A program made the translations under genes and the position numbers. DNA of 64,000 nt from Prochlorococcus sp. AG-347-L02 (lineage in GTDB: Bacteria > Cyanobacteriota > Cyanobacteriia > PCC-6307 > Cyanobiaceae). This document shows, piece after piece, positions 58,469 to 64,000 of this stretch. Under the pieces are notes generated by a model, which was given only the letters and a program-made list of their open reading frames with translations, made no database searches and had not been told where the DNA came from. Every line of letters starts with the position of its first letter. Within the stretch, counting starts at the first letter, position 1. The DNA lies in contig QCCL01000005.1 in assembly GCA_003281255.1 (NCBI GenBank), forward strand, positions 1 through 64,000. The letters are read 5' to 3'.

Positions 58469-59552
58469 TTAATTTGAGGTTTTCAATACCTTCTAAAACA
58501 TCAATCGAAATTATTGTGTCATCTTTAGTAAGCTCTTCTAATACATCAAATCCATCTACAACGTAACCAAAGGCAGCATTCCTCCCATCAATTAAATTAC
58601 GACCTGCTGGATTTAATTCTGCTTCATATAAAAAGAAGAAAAATTGCGATGACCCATCATCAACTGCGGTATTTGAATGGGACCATCCTAGAGTCCCAAG
58701 TGTAGCAAAGGGTAATGTTGGCGTCTCTGTGTAAAGACCTAAATCTTCAAATGTTTGATTATAAAAAGTATCTTTTTCATCAGGAATTCTAATTTCTAAG
58801 GGGACGTGACGTTCTTCCCCTGTTTCAGAATCTATATAACCAATATCTTCACCAATTGGATCACCTGTTTGCAGTACAAAAAATTCTTCTGCTCTGTTGA
58901 TAGGCAAATCCTTGTAGAAGTTTTTTGAAGATAAATCTATAAATGCTCCTGCTGTAAGTGGAGCGTTAAATCCATCTACAATAGCTAGCATATCTCCTTT
59001 GGAGGTTTTTATATTGACTTTTGCTCGGCCCAATAATCTTGGTAAACTATCAAATTCCTGGGGAATAGAGTATGGAAATTCATTTGGTAGAAAATATTCT
59101 TCTAATCCACCTATTTTATCTAAAGCTTCTCTTCGGGTCGTTATGAATGAGTATTTATCCTTTGATTTAGAGTAATCTTGAAGACTTTCAAAATTTTCTT
59201 TGAGCTCTAAAAATGTTTTTTCACTAATTTTCTTTTTATCGCTTGGCAATTCTTGAATAATTTTATTCTGGTATTTTTTTAGTAAAGATTGACATTTTGT
59301 AACAGTTTTCGTAAGAGCGGGCCATCTTCCTCCTCTTATAAGGTCACTAGTTTCTTCTAATTTGTGTTGAAGTTCTTGCAACTCAACTTGCTTTATGGGG
59401 AGTGCGTTTCTGAGGATTGCACTAGGATCTTTTACTGCATTTCCAGTGGGTAAATCAGCTAGTACTTGAATCGGTTTTAAGAGAAAAACCTGTAAAATTA
59501 CGATCGCTAGAATTAAGAAAAGTTTGTTCTGATTTGATAAGAATTTTTGCAT
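58461..59552 (-). CDS. Cyclophilin-type peptidyl-prolyl isomerase, exported (TLP40-like)
   Basis: A 363-residue protein with a hydrophobic leader (residues 10-30, [20 protein letters not shown]) and ALADLPT-type cleavage context, a helical N-terminal region and a C-terminal cyclophilin-like fold ([26 protein letters not shown]). Spinach TLP40 has this layout in the thylakoid lumen; lumenal location here is inferred. Start ATG 59552 lies 43 bases from the divergent efp ATG. Confidence 0.87.
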   Translation of the reverse strand: MQKFLSNQNKLFLILAIVILQVFLLKPIQVLADLPTGNAVKDPSAILRNALPIKQVELQELQHKLEETSDLIRGGRWPALTKTVTKCQSLLKKYQNKIIQELPSDKKKISEKTFLELKENFESLQDYSKSKDKYSFITTRREALDKIGGLEEYFLPNEFPYSIPQEFDSLPRLLGRAKVNIKTSKGDMLAIVDGFNAPLTAGAFIDLSSKNFYKDLPINRAEEFFVLQTGDPIGEDIGYIDSETGEERHVPLEIRIPDEKDTFYNQTFEDLGLYTETPTLPFATLGTLGWSHSNTAVDDGSSQFFFFLYEAELNPAGRNLIDGRNAAFGYVVDGFDVLEELTKDDTIISIDVLEGIENLKLNA

Positions 59553-59595
59553 AGCACTCTTGCAGGTTTATGATCCTTGGGGATGTAATACAGGA

Positions 59596-60156
59596 ATGAT
59601 TTCCAGTAACGATTTTCGCACAGGTACTACCATCGAATTGGATGGACAAGTTTGGCGGGTTGTAGAATTTCTACATGTCAAGCCTGGCAAGGGTTCTGCT
59701 TTTGTGCGAACAAAATTAAAATCAGTTCAAAGCGGCAACGTTGTTGAAAAAACTTTTCGAGCCGGAGAATCAGTACAGCAGGCTATCCTTGAGAAGTCTA
59801 ACCTGCAGCATACTTATGTGGAGTCTGGTGATTATGTTTTTATGGATATGACAAGTTTTGAAGAGACAAGACTAACATCTGAACAAATCGGTAAAGGTGC
59901 AAAATATTTGAAAGAAGGAATGGAGGTTAATGTAATTTTTTATAATGGTAAAGTTTTAGAAGTAGAACTTCCAATATCCATTACTTTGAAAGTTACAGAG
60001 ACTGATCCTGGAGTTAAAGGTGATACTGCTAGTGGGGGCACGAAACCAGCTATTCTAGAAACAGGTGCTCAAGTTATGGTTCCTTTATTTATTTCTGTGG
60101 GAGAAATGATTAAAGTTGATACTCGTAATGACAGTTATCTTGGACGTGAAAATTAA
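59596..60156 (+). CDS. efp: Elongation factor P
   Basis: Relieves ribosome stalling at polyproline. It starts at ATG 59596 ([20 protein letters not shown]), giving 186 residues as in other bacteria; an open frame upstream adds 12 residues without family support. The modified-loop lysine is in KPGKGSAF. The C-terminus is typical: [18 protein letters not shown]. The stop overlaps the accB ATG by one base, the classical efp-accB pair. Confidence 0.96.
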   Translation: MISSNDFRTGTTIELDGQVWRVVEFLHVKPGKGSAFVRTKLKSVQSGNVVEKTFRAGESVQQAILEKSNLQHTYVESGDYVFMDMTSFEETRLTSEQIGKGAKYLKEGMEVNVIFYNGKVLEVELPISITLKVTETDPGVKGDTASGGTKPAILETGAQVMVPLFISVGEMIKVDTRNDSYLGREN

Positions 60157-60662
60157 TGGCTATGAAATTAGATCATGATGACTTAAATCGCTTAATAGAG
60201 AAAATCTCTACAAGTGATATACAAGAGTTCTCGCTAGAGGGAGAAGATTTTAAACTTGAAATAAAAAGGAATGTATTTGATCAGAACCAAGTTATTAATA
60301 ATTTAGTTTCTAATACTTCACTTGATAAGCAAACAATTGCTAATCAAAAAACTATTAACGATAATATTCCAGTTGTTAATGAGCCTGAAGCCCCTCAGGT
60401 GGCGCCTCCAGGACGTTCTGATCTAACTGAAATTACTTCTCCTATGGTTGGGACATTTTATAGGGCTGCAGCCCCCGATGAGGACCCATTCGTCGAAGTA
60501 GGCAATAACGTTAAGGTCGGTCAAACCATTTGTATTTTGGAAGCAATGAAATTAATGAATGAAATTGAATCTGAATTTAATGCTGAAATAGTAGAGATTC
60601 TCGTAGAAAATGGAACACCAGTTGAATTTGGTCAAGTTTTAATGCGTGTTAAGCAGTCTTGA
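60156..60662 (+). CDS. accB: Biotin carboxyl carrier protein of acetyl-CoA carboxylase
   Basis: Carries the carboxyl group in the first step of fatty-acid synthesis. The 168 residues have an N-terminal helical region, a Pro/Ala hinge (VAPPGRSD) and the C-terminal biotinyl domain with the acceptor lysine in [10 protein letters not shown]. It is coupled to efp by a 1-base overlap and overlaps pdxA by 24 bases at its 3' end. Confidence 0.96.
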   Translation: MAMKLDHDDLNRLIEKISTSDIQEFSLEGEDFKLEIKRNVFDQNQVINNLVSNTSLDKQTIANQKTINDNIPVVNEPEAPQVAPPGRSDLTEITSPMVGTFYRAAAPDEDPFVEVGNNVKVGQTICILEAMKLMNEIESEFNAEIVEILVENGTPVEFGQVLMRVKQS

Positions 60663-61673
60663 ATTGTTAGTCATTTCTACGGCAGCCTTAATAGCCTCAA
60701 TCATGCTTTGAGATTGAGCAATTCCTCTGCCAGCAATATCAAATCCCGTTCCATGATCAGGAGATGTTCTTATAAAAGGTAAACCGATTGTGGTATTGAC
60801 TGAGTAATTGAGAGCTATCACTTTCATTGGTATTAAACCTTGATCATGATACATAGCAAGAATGCCATCATGCTTTTCAGCATTTTTGTCATTCCAAGCT
60901 CTTACAGAAGAATTCCAGCAACTATCTGGTGATAAAGGGCCTAATAATTCAATATTTCTATTCTTTTCATTCCAAGCAATTAATGCATCATTGAGCCAAT
61001 CTTTCTCTTCATGACCTAAAATTCCTTCCTCGCCGGCGTGAGGGTTTAATCCTGCTACTTTTAAAGTAGGTTTGTCAGTATAGGTGTTACAAAAATCTTT
61101 GAAAAGATCCAATTTAGAGTGGATTAATTTTGTAGTTAATTTCTTGGGAACCTCAGAAAGTGCTATGTGAGTTGTAGCTAATAAAGTATTAAATCTCCAA
61201 CCTGTAATTGGTGATTTAGCTGTGAATAACATCCCAACGTTTTTTACTCCACATGATTTGGCTAGTACTTCAGTTTGACCAGAGAAATAATGACCTGCTA
61301 AAGACCATGATTTTTTGCAAATAGGTCCAGTTACGAGTGCTGAGTTGGGAAATTGTTTTACAATTTCTATTGCTTTTGTTAAATATTGGAAACTTGAATT
61401 GCCGTAACTTGATTTAGGGTCATTATTTGATGAAGAAATTTCGAGATCATGTATCTTGAAATTTTTTGGATTTGCAAGGTTTTCTAATCCTAATGATTTA
61501 AGACATTTATATGTATTTTGTAGATTTTTTTTTGATCCAACTAATATAAAATCAATATTTTTTGGTATCTGATTAGAACAAAGTGCTTTTAAGATTATTT
61601 CAGGTCCAATTCCTGACTCATCTCCGACGCTTAATACTATCTTCAATATTTTATTTGTATTTTGAAAATCCAT
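60639..61673 (-). CDS. pdxA: 4-hydroxythreonine-4-phosphate dehydrogenase
   Basis: Oxidises 4-phosphohydroxythreonine in the DXP-dependent pyridoxal-phosphate route. The 344-residue protein has [26 protein letters not shown]-type metal site in [42 protein letters not shown] and [12 protein letters not shown], with divalent-metal histidines. The family has related dehydrogenases, but the length and these motifs favour PdxA. Confidence 0.93.
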   Translation of the reverse strand: MDFQNTNKILKIVLSVGDESGIGPEIILKALCSNQIPKNIDFILVGSKKNLQNTYKCLKSLGLENLANPKNFKIHDLEISSSNNDPKSSYGNSSFQYLTKAIEIVKQFPNSALVTGPICKKSWSLAGHYFSGQTEVLAKSCGVKNVGMLFTAKSPITGWRFNTLLATTHIALSEVPKKLTTKLIHSKLDLFKDFCNTYTDKPTLKVAGLNPHAGEEGILGHEEKDWLNDALIAWNEKNRNIELLGPLSPDSCWNSSVRAWNDKNAEKHDGILAMYHDQGLIPMKVIALNYSVNTTIGLPFIRTSPDHGTGFDIAGRGIAQSQSMIEAIKAAVEMTNNSRLLNTH

Positions 61674-61694
61674 AAAATGTTTCTAATTTATTTT

Positions 61695-62573
61695 TTAACT
61701 TTTTAGATAGCAATTTTTTAACCCTAACTTATAGTTTTTATAAATTAGTTTATATCCGAGTGTTTCGCATAAAAGTTTGTTTGAAACTCTTCTATTTTCC
61801 ATCCAAAAAGATTGAGCGATAGGTGATAAATCATCTTTTACATCCTCAAATAATATTGGCTTTGGCATTGTTAAACCAAGTAAATCGTAGCAATATTGAA
61901 TAACTTCTATCTGAGAACAAGGTTCATCATCTGCAATATTAATGATTTGGTGAAACTTTAAACAATCTTTATTTTGTAACAAAAAAATAATCGCATGTGT
62001 AATATCAGCAACATGAACTCTTGAAAATACTTGAGCATTTTTTAAGATAACTCTAATTTTTTGATTTTTGATTGCTTCAAAAGTGGACCTTCCGGGTCCA
62101 TAGATACCAGGTAATCTAAAAATTTGGACGGGCAAACTTGATTCAAGCCATTTTTTTTCGCAATTTAATCTATTATGACTTCTTTTCTGAAAAGGATTAG
62201 GTTTATCTATCTCAGAAACCCAACCCCCTTCAGTGTTTCCATATACTCCTGTGGTAGATAAATATCCAACCCATTCAAGGGGTAAATCTTGTAGTTTACT
62301 TTGAAGGCTTTCTAGTACGGGATCATTACCATTTTTGTCAGGAGGTATGCAACTAAGAATATGCGTGACTCCATCAAAAATTTCTTCATCAGGAACAACA
62401 CTGTTTTCACTGTTGAAAATAAAACTATTTGGATCTTTGCTTGCAGATCTTGAGCTTGTTAAAACATTGCAACCCAATTTTCTAATAGTTTTTGCAAAAA
62501 AATTACCGCTGAAACCACATCCCAAGATTAAAAATTTATTTTTATTTCCGAGTAAACTTGCAGGTTTCTTCAT
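61695..62573 (-). CDS. NAD(P)-binding epimerase/SDR-like protein
   Basis: A 292-residue extended-SDR-like protein. GCGFSGNFFAKTIRKLG at residues 18-34 is the dinucleotide loop, with GYLSTTGVYGNTEGGWV and FRLPGIYGPGRSTFE resembling the YeeZ group of nucleoside-diphosphate-sugar epimerase relatives. The usual catalytic YxxxK is not in the canonical position, so enzymatic activity is uncertain. The gene lies 21 bases upstream of pdxA on the same strand. Confidence 0.85.
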   Translation of the reverse strand: MKKPASLLGNKNKFLILGCGFSGNFFAKTIRKLGCNVLTSSRSASKDPNSFIFNSENSVVPDEEIFDGVTHILSCIPPDKNGNDPVLESLQSKLQDLPLEWVGYLSTTGVYGNTEGGWVSEIDKPNPFQKRSHNRLNCEKKWLESSLPVQIFRLPGIYGPGRSTFEAIKNQKIRVILKNAQVFSRVHVADITHAIIFLLQNKDCLKFHQIINIADDEPCSQIEVIQYCYDLLGLTMPKPILFEDVKDDLSPIAQSFWMENRRVSNKLLCETLGYKLIYKNYKLGLKNCYLKS

Positions 62574-62608
62574 GGTTGGTTAAAGTAGTACATATGTATT
62601 AATTAGTG

Positions 62609-62836
62609 ATGAAGACAGCTTTTGAGCCCGGTTTAAAATCAAAAACTTTCTGTATTAGCAAAAGTTACACCCTTCTTGAAGAGAAAGAAGTAAGTTTATT
62701 TAGTTCTAAATTCTATCAAAAGTTATTTGTCTTTCTTATTTCATTTTCGACAATTTTAATATTCCCAGAATCACCGAAAGAATTGGAAAATATATGTGAG
62801 AATTATAACTCTAGAAAAATATGCAATGTTTGGTAG
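62609..62836 (+). CDS. Small hypothetical membrane protein
   Basis: A 75-residue protein (ATG 62609; a GTG lies one codon upstream). One hydrophobic segment at about residues 38-54 (KLFVFLISFSTILIFPE), flanked by a basic N-terminus and a short tail containing two cysteines (ENICENYNSRKICNVW). No family was recognised. Its stop adjoins the convergent HNH gene stop, and the codon composition is like the neighbours. Confidence 0.55.
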   Translation: MKTAFEPGLKSKTFCISKSYTLLEEKEVSLFSSKFYQKLFVFLISFSTILIFPESPKELENICENYNSRKICNVW

Positions 62837-63238
62837 TCAAGCTGCTTTATATTCTGATTCATCTTTAATGTAATTTTTATTTTTTACCTTAAAATTAGGA
62901 TTAGCCCATTGTAGTAATCTAATAGCTAATCTTAAATCTCCTTCTAACCAAGCTCTTATGGCCATTGCTCTTCGTGGATCATAAAATTTTTGCCTTCTAT
63001 ACCAATACAAAGCATTTTCATCTGATTTATCTCCATTACATGAAAGACATGCAGGGACGCAGTTTTCTGTTGTACTTAAGCCTCCTTGGCTTTGTGGTAT
63101 TACATGGTCAATAGATTCAGATGGTTTTCCGCAATATATACAACTTTTTCCTGTAAACTTATGAATAGATTTTCGCCATTGTCTCAATCTGAACTTAGGA
63201 CATAAATCCTCTAAAAACACAGCATCATTAATATGCAT
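62837..63238 (-). CDS. HNH endonuclease domain protein
   Basis: A 133-residue protein that is mostly an HNH module: CIYCGKPSESIDHVIPQSQG and CVPACLSCNGDKSD, with the IDHVIP histidine, an Asn and two CxxC zinc pairs. The tail is WYRRQKFYDPRRAMAIRAWL. Many cyanobacteria carry such a stand-alone HNH protein as a core gene. No intron, intein or mobile-element border was seen around it. Its target is unknown. Confidence 0.85.
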   Translation of the reverse strand: MHINDAVFLEDLCPKFRLRQWRKSIHKFTGKSCIYCGKPSESIDHVIPQSQGGLSTTENCVPACLSCNGDKSDENALYWYRRQKFYDPRRAMAIRAWLEGDLRLAIRLLQWANPNFKVKNKNYIKDESEYKAA

Positions 63239-63402
63239 TCAGAATATTTAGTTAAATAAATAATCGCTTGAATATATTAAAAGTCAACATTTTTTTATTC
63301 TTTTTACTTTAAATTTGCCAGTAAAAATACGATTTAGTGTGTTTAGATACAAAATATTATTTATAAAATTTAGAAAAAAATATTATCTTTTGGAAACCTT
63401 TA

Positions 63403-63813
63403 TTAATAACTATATCTATCAAGTGTTTCATCACTAAATTGTTCAGTAGCTTCTTCTAATTCTTTTTCTTTCCTTTTTTCTTCTTTTTCTAAATCTCTTA
63501 ATAATTTTCTATTTGGATGCAGTTCATCTAAATATTCTATGCAATAACTAAGTTTTTCTTTTTCTCTTACAACTGTTTCAGTAATTTGTGCTGCAGCATT
63601 TTTAGGTGAAACTTTGAAAAATCCTCCCTTTTGTTTTTTTATATATGCGTAAGCTGCTTCCCAACTACTTTCATGGTCATTTCCGCCATCTCTCATAGTG
63701 CAAAAAATTTCTGCTCCAAATGCACCTGCATTTACTTTTGAAGTAGTAAGGATTAGAGGAGTGAAAATTACCAACGCAAATAATTTTATTTTTTTCTCCT
63801 TAAATCTTTGCAT
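63403..63813 (-). CDS. Exported hypothetical protein, charged C-terminus
   Basis: A 136-residue protein with a signal peptide (KLFALVIFTPLILTTSKVNA, residues 10-29), then a globular part with GNDHESSWEAAYAYIKKQKGG and two cysteines (CTMRDGGND, SYCIEYLDELHP), and a C-terminal Glu/Lys-rich helix (LRDLEKEEKRKEKELEEATE). No domain was recognised. A periplasmic or lumenal location and a disulfide between the two cysteines are inferences. Confidence 0.72.
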   Translation of the reverse strand: MQRFKEKKIKLFALVIFTPLILTTSKVNAGAFGAEIFCTMRDGGNDHESSWEAAYAYIKKQKGGFFKVSPKNAAAQITETVVREKEKLSYCIEYLDELHPNRKLLRDLEKEEKRKEKELEEATEQFSDETLDRYSY

Positions 63814-63868
63814 TAACCTTTATCTTCTAATTAAAAATAACTTTTTTTATGAATATGTCTATAGAAAT

Positions 63869-64000
63869 TTAAGATTTAATTACTCCAAATATATTCAAGC
63901 ATTTCACAACTAAAGGGAGAATTAAAAGCACAGTAATCAATCTTATTGCATGTAGAGTTGCTACTGCAGCTCCCACTCCGTATTCGGACCCTACAAGACT
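63869..64000 (-). CDS. C-terminus of a membrane protein (truncated by window)
   Basis: The complement is open from base 64000 to a stop at 63869-63871. It encodes 43 residues with GVGAAVATLHAIRLITVLLI and LPLVVKCLNIFGVIKS, a hydrophobic tail that resembles the last helix of AbrB-type transporter proteins. The family assignment is tentative; the frame itself is clear. Confidence 0.5.
   Translation of the reverse strand, partial: SLVGSEYGVGAAVATLHAIRLITVLLILPLVVKCLNIFGVIKS

Noticed and set aside
59560-59595. 12-codon extension of efp
   Set aside because: The family starts at [10 protein letters not shown]; the upstream frame lacks an ATG and reaches almost to the divergent PPIase start.
62837-63238. 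HNH protein as a homing endonuclease or mobile element
   Set aside because: No interrupted host gene, intron, terminal repeats, integrase or composition shift was seen around it.

Overview
The window looks like a stretch of a marine picocyanobacterial chromosome, most likely a high-light Prochlorococcus. The evidence is very AT-rich DNA, tiny intergenic gaps, many 1-4 base gene overlaps, small conserved cyanobacterial proteins (DUF3134, DUF1400, DUF502 families), a sucrose-phosphate synthase, a type-2 (gap2) GAPDH, a group-2 sigma factor, and the gene order dnaN - PRC-like protein - purL - purF - parC/gyrA-like - TPR - queG - DUF502 - nusB - ftsY that marks the start of Prochlorococcus chromosomes. 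No tRNA, rRNA, CRISPR array, insertion sequence, integrase or prophage was seen. Strain cannot be assigned by eye.

Layout. 1-2771: end of queC, then pabB and a pabC-like gene coupled by ATGA overlaps; pabB carries an apparent single-base frameshift in an A8 tract. 2744-9885: cobA, an MFS exporter, polyphosphate kinase, a group-2 sigma factor, a phytol/dolichol-kinase-like membrane protein and DAHP synthase. 9983-15919: aconitase B, a ClC-family anion transporter with an unusual site, purU, and a FAD amino-acid oxidase-like protein. 15916-24018: dnaK, aroE, rpsF, argG, small conserved proteins, mraY, sucrose-phosphate synthase. 24019-32264: uvrA, recN, a UbiB/ABC1 kinase, a DUF1400 protein, threonine synthase.

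32265-32602 is the only long non-coding stretch (338 bases) and is the probable replication origin. It has several DnaA-box-like sites, a perfect 13-base inverted repeat, and tandem box-like sites followed by four CTA triplets and a T/A-rich tract, an arrangement that matches the 'DnaA-trio' unwinding module. dnaN follows.

32603-47000: dnaN, purL, purF, a topoisomerase IV/gyrase A subunit, a TPR protein, queG, nusB, ftsY (with a perfect 30-base coding tandem repeat), an RsbU-type phosphatase and argH. 48443-56264: a glycine-rich RRM protein behind a terminator-like hairpin, dus, a secreted msrB, grpE-dnaJ, a TusA-like protein, rsgA, ybaB, murB and murC. 56459-64000: gap2, thiL, a lumenal-type cyclophilin, efp-accB, pdxA, an NAD-binding epimerase-like protein, an HNH protein between two small unknown genes, and the tail of a membrane protein.

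Most of this is housekeeping core genome. The points most worth a second look are the origin architecture, the pabB frameshift, the ftsY and rbp repeats, the rbp and rpsF leader hairpins, and the ClC site substitution.
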